From the NCBI GenBank assembly GCA_038503065.1, contig JBCAMK010000001.1, forward strand, positions 434,001-498,000: 64,000 nucleotides of DNA, written 5' to 3'. Position 1 is the first letter of the stretch; each line of letters begins with the position of its first letter. The notes below the pieces were generated by a model. That model saw only the letters and a list, made by a program, of their open reading frames with translations. It was not told the origin of the DNA and did not search any database. This document shows positions 48,341 through 62,900 of the stretch, piece after piece. This DNA comes from Paragyromitra xinjiangensis (lineage: Eukaryota > Ascomycota > Pezizomycetes > Pezizales > Discinaceae). The translations under genes and the position numbers were made by a program.

Positions 48341-50227
48341 TCATGATGATGATACTTTTAGGGGTAGACGCTGCTTGAAAACGAGGTGGCAATCATCCTG
48401 TTTTAGATTAGTCAGCAAGTTCGAAGTCACAATTCATGGGAAAAGAGGCTCACCATAGGGAAGATGGTCGCGAAAACCTTGATATCTTCAGACTCTGGTG
48501 TGGCATGGTGCTCCCAGTCCATCATGAGCGAGGCCTTGCCAATCATAGACATAAAGTTCATGATGGCGTAATTCTGACCAAGGCAGACATGAGGACCAGT
48601 GCCAAATACCAGCCAGTTCTTCTTTGCGGCTTCGGCTTCACCACCCTCCAACCAGCGATCAGGGTTGAAAGCTTCGGGATCGGGATACACCTCGGGATCG
48701 TGGAGAGCGGGATAAAGAGTAGGAATAACCATGGCACCTAATTTTCTATTAGAAAATTCCATCTCAATCATACCTCAAACGGATACGTTGCATACCTTTA
48801 GGAACAGTATACTCAGGAGTGAGTTTAAAACTCTTCTTGACTTCATATGGGACCATAATGACCGGGGGGCGGTAGCGGAGTTGCTCCTTAACGACTGCAC
48901 GGGTATAAACCATCTGATCGATCAAATCCAGGTCAAGACGCTTGTACGGATCACCTCCTCGGACACGGAGCTGTTCCTCGCGGACTTTAGCCATAACGTC
49001 GGGTCTGTCGGCCAAAAGCTGGAATTGCCAAGTGCTGGCGCTGGAAGAGGCATCCTGGGAAGCGAAAAGGAAGGTGAAAATAGTCATGGCGATTTCAAGG
49101 TCGGAGAACATTTTAATCTTGGCGGATGCTTTCTGTTCACCCTCAACTTCACCAGACTCGATCTTTTGCGCAAGTTCTCTGGCATCAATCATAGACTTAA
49201 TCCACGAATCCATAGTGCAGTTGGGTTCCTTTCCAGCCTCCATCGCAATCTTAGATTTTGCGGCACAGCTCGCGAATTCATTGAGGACGAAGTCGGCGCA
49301 TCTCTTTCCATACCAAGTCTTAGTGAAAGGGATGATAATGGGGAAGTTGACAAGCTCGAGAGCAGCGGTGATCTTGTAGTAGTTTTCGGAGATTTCCTTG
49401 ACAGCTTCATCAGAGATGTAGTGTCCAACAAAGGTACGCAGAGAAACCGCGCAGTTGATGTCACGGAATTCACTCATGTACGGCAAAGGCTTGCCATCCT
49501 TAGAAAGTTCCAACCATCTCGAGAAATATCTGTCGTAAATCTCCTCCTGGCCAGGCAAGTACATACCCATGGCTTGACGGCTAAACAGTCCGTTGAGACC
49601 CTTGCGGTATTCAACATGTTGCTTACCATCCAAAAACACCCAATTGGTTGGTCGAAGGATTTTCTTTGCTACATCAACGACACAAGGGCTGACATATGCC
49701 GGGGAATTGAAGACTTTGCGCGCCAAATCTCTAGTAGAGGCAATAACAACAAATCTAGCGATCGGTTAGCCATGGTCGCACATACGCCCGCAGCTGAATT
49801 TTGACATACTTATGAAAGACTGAAACACAACTTAGGGGCCCACTGTTCCATTTCGCCAGATACTCGCTAAATTTTGGATTCATAGATTCAAGGAAAGGCC
49901 CCATGAAGGGGATTTTCATCGAAGGTCCTGCAATGCTTCCCTTTTGGACGATATACCGAACTATAATAGAAAAATATTAGTCTCAATAATTCCACCATAG
50001 ATCCATTGAAAATCACTATGTAGCAGTTGCAAAAAGGGGGTAAATCACAAACCTTGATCATAGGTTATCGATAGCAGTATAATCGTAAAGAGAATCTGCC
50101 ATCCGCTAACCCCCTCAAGGGATTTTCCCAATTCCCCTACAGAATTGACCAGACTTTGGAACGGCTGCTCGGCCGAATTAACGGCCGAGGGCTGTGTAAA
50201 AGATGAATTTGATGTAATTTCAGCCAT
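48341..50227 (-). CDS. ERG5: Sterol C-22 desaturase, cytochrome P450 CYP61
   Basis: Introduces the C-22 double bond in late ergosterol synthesis at the endoplasmic reticulum. Five exons on the minus strand: 50227-50053, 49960-49810, 49754-48796, 48737-48454 and 48397-48341; 541 residues, the usual length. An N-terminal membrane segment (about residues 42-56, [12 protein letters not shown]) precedes the Pro-rich hinge [12 protein letters not shown]. Family hallmarks: [40 protein letters not shown] and [13 protein letters not shown] (I-helix). KEQLRYRPP provides the ExxR motif. [11 protein letters not shown] is the heme loop with Cys about residue 480. The [17 protein letters not shown] block separates it from CYP51. 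The start was chosen from the family length; an in-frame ATG also exists 160 codons upstream (see findings). Confidence 0.95.
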
Positions 50228-52326
50228 CTCTTCAAATCGTGAATGACGAAATGAAAAATGGGGGGTTGTTATGGGGATGCAATCGCGCGTGTCGGAGCCT
50301 CCTCGGTTCCAATTGACACTATGGAAGTGATAGGCTCGCTCAGGCGGCGAGGGGGCCCAAAGGTAAAGTTTGGGGGGAAAAGGCTGGGTTGGGCGAACGA
50401 ACTCGGGTAGCGACCGTAACTGACTGACAGCCTCAACACCAACGACAGAAAGACAGCAACAACCACGCGGTGATGAGAAATCGAGAGGATTGTGAAGAGA
50501 GGAAGAGGAAGAAGGGGAAAAGAAGGAAAGGAGGGTATGATAAATCAATTCTCGGCCCGGGTGACTTTCTGGTACAAACGAGCGACAAGGAATGACAATA
50601 ACAGACGGGGCAGGCTTGTGGCTAATGGGAATAATCTGAGTTCGCCATTCAGGGGTCCAAATTGGGACGGAACTCTGCGAAGAAGGGGTTGCTCCCCTGC
50701 CGCTCATTGCTTGGCTGCTGCTGCAACAACAAAATTGTCAAGCTTATCACTGGGGCTACGGGGAGCAATCACCCGAATTCGGCCAGTGGGCCAATTATCA
50801 TGGCCGGGGGTAATTTCTTTGCAATGAGTTGATGGTTTAATCCGCAAGCGAGGAAGGAAGAGGTTGTAGACTGCTAGCAGAAGCAATGCGCATGGAGTAA
50901 TCCTAATTCACCCCTGTTCACAGCGTTTAGTGGCCTTATACATATACGTACCTCAGGTATAGATAAACAACCGTAATTCTGGTCATGCAGACGGCATTGT
51001 AGATCACACTGCAATCCTTCGTATTCGTTCCCTAGCCACAGCTTTGGCGGGGTGGCCACAAACCAAATACGCAATAACGAGCCAATTATTTGGATCTCAC
51101 GTGGTTGAAAGACCACCCTCTCAGGTTCAATGCCTATTCCAGATTCCTAGCGCCATCCCCACGAGCTCGGATTCCGGCTCAGTTCGTTTCCAGTCCCGAG
51201 ACACTCCACTCTTATCTGTGTCACAGAAACCCCCAACCAGGAAAACTGGAGGGATTCACCATGGATTTTTTGTTGCGCACGCGTACGGCACAAGTGTTCG
51301 AAAGACAGGAATACAGCTGCACGTTCTCTGATCCAGTTTTACCACGCGAAAAAAAACCTTACGTTCTAGGGGTTGAGGCGTGAGAAATCCGTGCCAAACC
51401 CTAGCTCGTCATTCGGATACCCCTGGAACTAGTCGTGATACTCGGCCGCCTTACCGAATAGAAAATCATTGACGTTCCCGTAAATTCTACCCGTATGCCC
51501 AGGATATCACGCACGGATGTCAGAGAAACTGCGGCTCGACTTCTAGACTTAATAGCTTGTTTATTTTATAAGGTCCTATCCGCTCGATCGTATGGTCGGT
51601 GCGCAAATCCCATGTGTGACCCCACTCTATGAAGGAGAATAGTGGGGGTGGCTTTGTGTTGCGGCGCCTGTACACAATTCTATAACGTGCAAAGCCTTCC
51701 TCCTATTTTCTGGCTCGTATAGTAGGGGATGAGTACATAACCCAGCTGGCTGTAGGCAGACATGTGTTACAAAAGGAGATATTTCAACTGTTACCCAAAC
51801 TTGTTATTACAAGCTTGTCAGATTCTCAGAGTTGTGAAATCATAATTGCTTTGTGGCTCGTAGATTTCTGATGATCTTAGCGCGAGAGGCTAGGCAATAA
51901 AAGAACATAAGATATCATACATGTATCTATATTTGGTGTCTGGGCCATTGAGTCTGTTGGAGATATGTGATGTTTATATGATAGACGAAGTAGAGGGTAT
52001 TAAACAAGATAAAGAGTGAGAGACACCAAAACACACCCCTATATCTGCAGTATACCAAGCTTGCTTCGGCTAAATAGGTGCCATATGCTGGGGGCGCATA
52101 TGCGGAGACGGAATGCCAGAAACAGGATATTAGGAAGTCTTTGATTCCAACAGAGCCAGCCCAAACGATGGTGCGAGTGATCTCTCATGATTTTACGAGA
52201 GAGATGGGGTGCGATTTTCGGTGGCTATGAGGGAAGGAGAGCCCGCTAAACATGATCACTTAGTAGCTTGGCTTTGTATATTACTAGGGTGCTTCAGTTG
52301 TTTACTTGATTGTTTGAACTACGTTT
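50228..52326. other. Upstream region of ERG5
   Basis: Promoter and leader of ERG5, followed by about 1.5 kb without recognisable genes. A frame at 51044-51383 overlaps in two phases and shows no family features. No transposon was seen before the element at 52335. Confidence 0.4.
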
Positions 52327-52334
52327 GCTGCGCC
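52327..52334 (+). repeat. Left target-site duplication of the hAT-type MITE
   Basis: Eight bases gctgcgcc, identical to the copy at 52879-52886 on the other side of the element. Confidence 0.82.
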
Positions 52335-52878
52335 TAGTGTGGCCCACAAGGCAGCTCGAGGTACCTCGTGCTGGGGGGGGGTCTGCTTCGGGCAGTTCGG
52401 GCAATTGAGGGCTTGTCTCGAAGCATAGAGGTATAGAGCTACTATTAGAAGTATTTTTTAAGCGCAAATTATCGTTCAATACACTAGCATCTAATAAAGT
52501 AGCTATCTACTAATATTGTCTTCTTCCTAGTCAAGTTTACTTGTATCATCATTCCCTTGATGGCCGCTTACTGTATAAAGTCTTCAAATCCTCTATATTG
52601 TGTTAGGTCATTGGGAAATTCTTTATCGGAGGATGCTGCCGTGGATGAAATAGTGCTAGTAGGTATGTGGGTTACTGCTAGTGGTACTGAACTTGAAGGT
52701 ACCGACGAGAGATAGGTGAAGAATACATATAGAAGTAGTTCCATGGACCTGGATGATATTCAGAGGTTGATCGTCGCCGCTGTGAAACCCCATAGGTCTG
52801 AGACCTCGAGGCACCTCGTGCTCGCGGCCCCCCCTGCCTCGTACAGCCTCGAGCGAGCTTGCCTCGTGGACCACACTA
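52335..52878. mobile_element. hAT-type MITE with 8-bp target-site duplication
   Basis: The 544-bp unit is flanked by identical 8-mers gctgcgcc at 52327-52334 and 52879-52886. Its ends are inverted repeats beginning tagtgtggYccacRaggca (left from 52335, right read inward from 52878). Beyond the ends, both subterminal regions carry repeated ctcgagg and cctcgtgct motifs plus G or C runs. The interior has no transposase. An 8-bp duplication and TAGTG ends are the known hallmarks of hAT elements, so this is most likely a non-autonomous hAT derivative. The intact duplication suggests fairly recent insertion. Confidence 0.82.
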
Positions 52879-52886
52879 GCTGCGCC
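52879..52886 (+). repeat. Right target-site duplication of the hAT-type MITE
   Basis: Eight bases gctgcgcc, identical to 52327-52334. Confidence 0.82.
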
Positions 52887-53256
52887 CTCTGATTAATATA
52901 CCGATGACTGCATTTACTACTATCGTCAACCCTAACTTAGTGGTGGTTTAACCCTTTTACATCGTTATTTAGCTTAAATGTAAGGAGACAAAAAATAATC
53001 AAGATGTATGATTACCCTCTTTTGTTGGGGTTAACTTCTTTTGTCTGTTTTTTCGTCTCCTAGTTCCTCTATGCTATCTTCCCGTCCTAAATACCACGGA
53101 AGATAGGCGTACCAATCGCGCATAGACAGCACAAAGAATGGATTTTCCGAAGAAAGGCTAAAAGCCATCTCACTACCACATATGCATAAACACATGATAA
53201 CAGTTTTAATATTGGTATACAAAGAAGGTACAAACTTAAACCCCTTCATCACCCCA
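52887..53256. other. Intergenic region downstream of MCM3
   Basis: Between the MITE and the MCM3 stop codon; contains the MCM3 3' UTR. No gene is supported. Confidence 0.4.
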
Positions 53257-56222
<2,966 letters not shown>

Positions 56223-58122
56223 GGTTTACACGGTTAAACGATAGTTCGTTAGGAATTGCGAGATAGGTAAGGAGCGAGTTGATTTTTCGTAGTCCAGGTT
56301 CCAATGAACAAAGAACAAGGGGCAATCCGCTGCGCAAAGTTGTAGTAAGTCGGCCAAGATGGACCCAATCCGCGCGTATCTTTCTCCCTAAGATATCAAG
56401 AAGGAAATTGGAAATAGCAGCCCAGCAGCACGTGGTGAAGATGAAGAGGGGTAAGGTTGGAGTGGGACGCGTAAAGTGGTGGTCGGAGCGCGATGGAAAG
56501 GGGACGATGTTCAGTATTACGGTCGAGTCGCGTCAAAGAAACAGTCTTGGCAGGGATTAAGTCTTGGCTAAACAACATCCTCCCCGAGTGCGCCATTATG
56601 AATCAAGGTCTGGGAAGCTGATTACAATATTGCGAATCCTTCTGTCAAGGGCTCACCTATAAGGCGTAAATCTAGCATCATTAGAAAAACGGCCTAGATA
56701 AGTCTTGGTAAAAGATTGACCGGGATTAATTCCTGCAGGAAGAAGGTCTAATTCCTCGAGCTAAAACTAGATCGCCGACAATATATACTAATAATAACCA
56801 AATTGGTTTCATTAACATACGGGTTAGATTTTGCTATTTTCCCCATTCGATTGCCAACTATATATACTATGTATCACCCAGGGGAAAGGGTATTCATAGG
56901 GCAGGTGTTCTTGTAGGATGCACCGACGCATATAAAATAATCATGTCTGGGCCCGGGCCAAGCCACATGTTCCTATATAGTGAATATTCTCGTAGCCCAA
57001 ACTCTTGCAGGGCGATTTTATCGTAGGTGCCTTCGATATTATATATTTTTTCCTGTGATCAGATTATTGAAGACTGGCTGGCTGGATTTATAAGAAACCT
57101 TCGGTAGCAGGGCTCTTCGTTTGTCGGTTGCTAACAATCACGTCACTCTGCTATTCTATCGCTAGTTTTACTACTCGTCAGCCAAGTCCTTCTCAGCCGT
57201 AAAAGACCTAATAAGTGACACAGAGAGCAAATAGGGATGGAAAGGCGAATAGAAGAATAAGAATAAATGGAGGTAAGAATCTGCTTCGCACGTTCACTCC
57301 GCCCGGAAACATACTAGCTAGCGCTGAGTGTAAAGACTTTGAAAAAATTGATACAGATATGGGGGCCCTGAACTCAAGGGTGCAATAGAACCTACTAGAG
57401 AATCGAAATCTAGGGAAAATTGGATAGCTGGATAAGATGGACAGTAGCCTTGGAGTTGGAATGGTATGACGTGTACGTGTGGTGAGTTCCTCCTAGCACT
57501 GTTCGGTTGACATTTGCTAGGCTCTCTTCATGATATTCTATTGCGGTACGACAGTAAGAACTAAGGTGATGGAAGCCATCGAAAAATAAAAAGCGAATTG
57601 CTTTTAAATATGTGCTCGATCTTTTGAGGGTTTTGTGACTATAGCAAGGAGTGAAATTATGTTAGTTGTTAAAGAGGGAAAATATATTAAGAGGATAAGC
57701 CTAGAAAGAACCGTGAATAGTGGAGGCAGGCCTAGGTGTCTTTTCACCAAGAGAATGATTAATTTAGAATAGAGCCAGATTGATGGCTGGGGTTCTAAGT
57801 AAAGCGTTTTTTTACAAACACATAGAATTTATGGATAATGATAACTAGAGCCTAATGACAGATTAATTTCTTGAGTTGTAGCGCAGCCTCTAGGTATATA
57901 CATGTATCTAAGTGACTTTGGTTGGGCTGGGGTTGGCCGAGCTTTGCCAAGGCACCAGAGCCGAACTTCGATCCAGAACCTTCGATTTACCCATCGGAAA
58001 GTTGGCAGTTATTGTTACTCAATTGGTTGAACTTCGCTGCTTGCCATTATTCGTCGAGATCTAGATCGGTGTGTCCGACATAACTTATGTGGTCGCGCTA
58101 GGTTGGATTGGTGACCTGAGTA

Positions 58123-58167
58123 CTGGTATGCACCTCCATGCGGGCTTGGGGTGGTTCAGAAACATCA
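58123..58167 (+). repeat. Direct repeat copy A
   Basis: Two blocks, ctggtatgcacctccatgcgg (58123-58143) and gttcagaaacatca (58154-58167), separated by 10 bp. Both recur in the same order and strand at 59472-59492 and 59595-59608. Confidence 0.75.
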
Positions 58168-58260
58168 CTCAATTACGAATAATGTGATTTCTCAACAAGT
58201 ACAAATTTATGGGGGCCAATCGACCTAGAAGTCGATGTCTTTTCTGATCGGGAGGGATAG

Positions 58261-58412
58261 TGATACTGTATTAACTCGAAAGAGGGGACTTGACGCTAAG
58301 ACGTTGGAATTGCCTCGACAGGTAAGGCTCCAGCTAAAGCTGAGTGGAAATCTGTTAAAGCCTTATCTCTCTATAGGCAATCCCAACGTCTTAGCGTCGA
58401 GTTAATACGGTA
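58261..58412. repeat. Foldback (inverted-repeat) sequence with a 14-bp interruption
   Basis: The left arm is split: 58261-58278 and 58293-58315. It is complementary to 58375-58412 once the 14-bp segment at 58279-58292 is removed. The shared core is acgctaagacgttgg. A smaller inner inverted repeat (aggtaaggct/agccttatct) lies in the loop. No coding capacity. Confidence 0.7.
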
Positions 58413-58530
58413 CTCTAGCTCAAAATGAGAATCACCTCAAAGAATCCAACCCGGAACAGGCATTAGGAGCCTGAAAATATAAGTTAGAAATTCGAAATTG
58501 ATCAACCAAGCCGCAAGCCAAAAAGTACCA

Positions 58531-58639
58531 GTACTCGGGTCATGGGTGTGGAGATGGAACATCGGGATTTCCCGCTCTGTGGAGTCACTATAGAAAAATT
58601 GTGAGACCTATTCCATCTCTATATGCTTGACCCGAGTAC
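58531..58639. repeat. Foldback sequence with 29-bp arms
   Basis: The arms at 58531-58559 and 58611-58639 match at 24 of 29 positions in inverted orientation. Both begin gtactcgggtca from the outside. It lies 120 bp from the previous foldback. Confidence 0.65.
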
Positions 58640-59301
58640 CTGTTTGCCTGAGTACACAGCCTTGTGTATTTACATACACAAGCAGATCTGTGCATCGAAG
58701 CTACATGTACTCGTAATAGAATGACGTTTCCGAACTAGCCTGGGTTCTCATGAAGGTGTATACTAGTAGAATAGTAGCGAGCAGCGAGATTTAACCAGTT
58801 GAGGGAGTATAAAGTGAGTATGGACTGCAGTGAGAAGCGCGTTAAAAATTGTCGGCAAGGAGGAGAGGAGAGATGAAAGGAGGAGGAGCGAGGAGAGACG
58901 AGGCAGTTTAGGTACATGCGTAAAAGGATGAGATTGTCATGTTTTCCTTAGTTTGTCGTATTTTCTGCGAAACGAAGGAACGATATATTGGGGAGCCTGA
59001 AGAGACGAGAGAAATATGTAATGCTCAAATGAGCATAAGGGGTTTTAAACTTGGCTGGAGTTTCCATGCCGTATGACGAATACCTATATAGGGTCTATCC
59101 TGTTATAGACTTATAGTAGTATTTTCTTCTATGATAAACTCGTTATAGGATTGAGAAATCAAAAAAAGCGCGTCAACAGAATTCCAGCTGGCAGAGCAGC
59201 AAAGTCTTAGGTTGGATCCAGGGTAGGGTCGAGTGCTCGAGCCTCTAGTCGTGGTTCCGAGCCTTGAGACTGGTTATGTGGATCAAATATACATGTGCCT
59301 A

Positions 59302-59401
59302 CAGTAAACCTATCGTAATTCCAGCTCATCATATTTCTATACCTATCATATTTCCATCCAAACTCTGGGAACAGCTAACTGAATTATGATAGGTTTCACT
59401 G
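59302..59401. mobile_element. 100-bp TA-flanked mini-element, Tc1/mariner-like MITE candidate
   Basis: Inverted ends begin cagtRaaacctatcRtaattc, with arms 59302-59326 and 59373-59401 (one-base gaps). TA lies immediately outside both ends, at 59300-59301 and 59402-59403. TA flanks with CAGT-type ends are known for Tc1/mariner MITEs. The interior is too short to code. Confidence 0.55.
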
Positions 59402-59471
59402 TACATACTGGCCGAAATTGGTCACTCAGTTAGCTCAATTCCACTCCTTGCCTACTATTCTCCCTACTCTG

Positions 59472-59608
59472 CTGGTATGCACCTTCATGCGGATCCTCAT
59501 TTAAATACGAGCACTCTGCTCCCATTCTCTACTGCCTGTAGCTGCTACGCACCGTAGGCAGCAAGCTGCGCGTATGGGGCTGAGCACGAGACAAGTTCAG
59601 AAACATCA
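59472..59608 (+). repeat. Direct repeat copy B carrying a 92-bp longer spacer
   Basis: Same two blocks as at 58123-58167 (20 of 21 and 14 of 14 identical), but the spacer here is 102 bp instead of 10. The extra DNA contains a small hairpin (ctgcc/ggcag near 59540-59562). Confidence 0.72.
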
Positions 59609-59961
59609 TTTGATCTGATACCGTAGTATTTGGCGAGTACTTGAGTACGTAAGCCAATTCCGTGGACTTTATTCCGGGCCAAGTGGACTTTCGCTCCTAT
59701 AGCTGTTGCAGGTATTGAACATGTCAGCTCCTCTTCCTACACGTGCGCATGCATGCGTTTTCTACCCTACCTCAAGCAATTTATACTACCCCCAAATATA
59801 TAGCCAGATACCGCCTTGCGATTTTGGGGCGAAACCATACCCCTCCGACTAGCGTCGTTTACGAAAGTTCAAACTGACAACACCAGATAGACCTCCACCA
59901 AAACTCGACAGAGACGTTACATACTTTCCAGTTTCGACTATATTTCAGGTCCAAACAGAAA

Positions 59962-62900
59962 ATGGTATTCAGAGAAACATTTCTCCGTTGCTTCGAACGC
60001 GTAAGTAGCAGTGTTCTATTACTACACTAAACTAATTACAAAAATGTCTTCAATCTAACATAGCTACCTGCATCTGCTTTGATTTAGAGCGATTCTAAAC
60101 CAGAGAGTGATATTTTTCGAGAAGACAACAAGCTGGCTAAGAAGCGTTTCCGACCCGGGCAACGAAGAGGTCCTGTTTCTAGTAAAGACCCCAAGCCATT
60201 TGGGTTAGAGCTTTTAAATCCCACAGCCACTGTGGAGGGTGATTATGCTCAGATCCAACTTGAGTAGGCTTCAAGCATCCCACGAAACCTAAAACTTACA
60301 GGAAATCTAACCAGTAACCTTTATCTAGTATCATTGCTATTCATGGCCTTAGTGGTCACCGAATAAACACTTGGACGGAGCCAGACTCGAACTACTTTTG
60401 GCTTAAGGATCTCTCGGAGAAGTTGGGCCCTGTCAACACAAGAGTGTTTACCTTCGGGTATGATGCTGCAGCAGCCTTTGGCAAGTCAGTTGCAGGCATT
60501 TCTGATATCGCCAACAACCTCCTACAAGCTCTACGTTTAAATCGAAGGAATTTGGAAGTATGCCGTATAGGGGAATCTCCAAGCTTTGGGTGTGTGTGCA
60601 TGCGTGATGTGTTAACCAAGGGCCCTAGGAGAAACATCGGCCTTTGATCTTTATCTGCCACAGTCTCGGTGGGATTGTTGTTAAACAGGTATAGTTCTGT
60701 GATCCGGGTGATTTAGACTATCTTGACTAATATGGTTCCTTTCTAGGCTCTCGTTATGGCCAGAATCGACGCGGAGTTCCGAGAAATTCATAATTCAGTG
60801 TATGGCGTAGCTTTCATGGGCACTCCTCACCTGGGCTCGAGTTCTGCAGACCTAGCCTCCAGTGTCTCTAACATCGTACAAATTGCTCTACTGGGGCGTA
60901 AAACACACCCACAGCTAGTCAAAACATTGAAAACCAATTCCCAGTTCCTTCTAGATGTTTCTAGGAATTTTCGGCATCAGGAACTGAAAAAAATCATCTC
61001 GTTTTATGAGACAGAGGTGACGCAGCCGATGAATTGTCTTGTAAGTCCTCCAAGTCTTCCATAATACTCGAATCACGGGAAAAGTTCTCGTGATATTATT
61101 TTTTGGGGCTAACATAAGGATTGAATGTAGATTATTGAGAGGAATTCGGCGATATTGAACTTCCCCGGGGAGTCACAGGTTGGCTGCAATGCGAATCATC
61201 GCAGCATATGTAGATTTTCTTCTCCAAGTGATGAGAGGCTCAAGGACGTCTGTGGACACCTTCAGATCATGGTAGAAGCAGCCATAAATCAGAGCAGCAG
61301 TTAGTTCCCACTAAGGTCGTTATGTGAAGTCTAGTGCTAAATCGATATATCCGTATTATCAGATATCAGTGTAGAAGGAAGGAATTTCCTCGAGAAACTA
61401 AGCGAAGCGCATCACCTCGACCCCGAGAAACAGCTCACTGAAGTTTTGAGAAAGAAGACCATAAATACTGCTGCGTGGGTGCAGGAACGCCTGGCCTTCA
61501 TGAACTGGAAGGATTCTCCAAACCATGAAACCCTTTGGCTCACTGGCGATCCCGGAAGCGGCAAGACTGTGATGTCCGGTTCAATCATCGAGAAACTCCA
61601 CGACGATTTTAAGGATGCCGGACCCCAAAAGCCATTAATACTCCATTTTTTCTTCGACGGTAAAACGACAGATGGAAAAGATCACCTAAATGCGATGCGC
61701 GGGCTATTATATCAAATCTTGACGTCTAGACCCTTTCATGCCTCCGATGTTGCGAACCGCACACGCGACGGGTTCCCCACATCCACTCTTGAAAAATGCA
61801 CCAAAATTATACATCCTCTTATCAGAGATATCCCCAAAGTATTTTTCATACTGGATGCCGTTGATGAATGTGAGGCATTGGGCCTCGAGCTTAATAAAAG
61901 CGAGAGCGATAAAGAAAAGAAAAAGGAGCCCTCCTGAGGCAACTATTCGAGCTCAAGGAACACACCCCATGCTTCAAGTTTCTTGTCACTAGTAGAACAA
62001 ATCCAGGCTTTGGATTGGCGCCAGTGTTCGAAGAGTACAGCCCTCCCAACATATCCCTCACCCGCTTTCAAGACGACGTCAAGGCCGATATCGAACGATA
62101 TATCTCCCACGAATTGCAAGATTTCAAGAGTATCAGGAGCAAGGGTGACAACGGTAGAGAAGAACGTATAAAGGAGAGAATAAAGACGACCATTCTAAGC
62201 CAGGCAGGGGGTATGTTTCTGTATGCTTCTTTGGCATGGACAACGTTCAAGGATTGGGACGACGAATGGAACGAGATAGGTGTGGAAGCTCGCTTCGATA
62301 AGCTTAAAGCCCTGGGCGCGGAGCGCGTGGGGACCGGAACGACAGAAACATTATACGATCTTTACCTGAAAATTCTGAAGATGCTTTCTGGGGGTAGTCA
62401 ACGCCTCGAAACCAATGCAAAGAAACTTTTCAAGTGGCTAGTTACTGCTCGTACGCCTTTAACCCTGGAAGAATTGCGAATCGCATATGCCCTTGAGTCT
62501 GGGCATGACTCTAAGGCTTCTATGGAGAAATCTGTCAGCATGGGCGACTTTAGAGACGTTCTCAAAAAAAATTGCGGCGCCCTGGTCAGGATCATGGAAG
62601 CAAGCCAGACGGTCCACTTAGTCCATCAGTCCATCAAAGAGTTTTTTCTGGAGGCCAACGACCACCCATTCAGCTTTAGTCGTACCAATGCCGAACTCGA
62701 TATCTCTTCGGCTTGTCTCACATATCTCTCCTTCAAAGACCTTTCAAATACTTCCTTAGGTGAAAAACCCGAAACCGGAATGTACGAAAATGATTTTCGG
62801 CTCATTAAAGAATACCCATTCTTGAAATACGCGGTAATCCACTGGTCTCACCATGCTGCTCAGGTGCAGGATAATCCGAGCTTGTGGAACAATTTTGTTT

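Larger units (their letters stand above)
56223..59961. other. Gene-free 3.7 kb interval rich in foldback repeats
   Basis: The first 100 bases are the MCM3 promoter. The rest has no supported gene. From 58123 to 59608 it contains two foldbacks, one TA-flanked mini-element and a pair of direct repeats, listed separately. The last 150 bases lead into the NLR gene. Confidence 0.45.

Noticed and set aside
48731..49804. Open frame of 357 codons on the plus strand
   Set aside because: Antisense to ERG5 exons 2-4, whose protein is unmistakable. The plus-strand translation has no recognisable motif.
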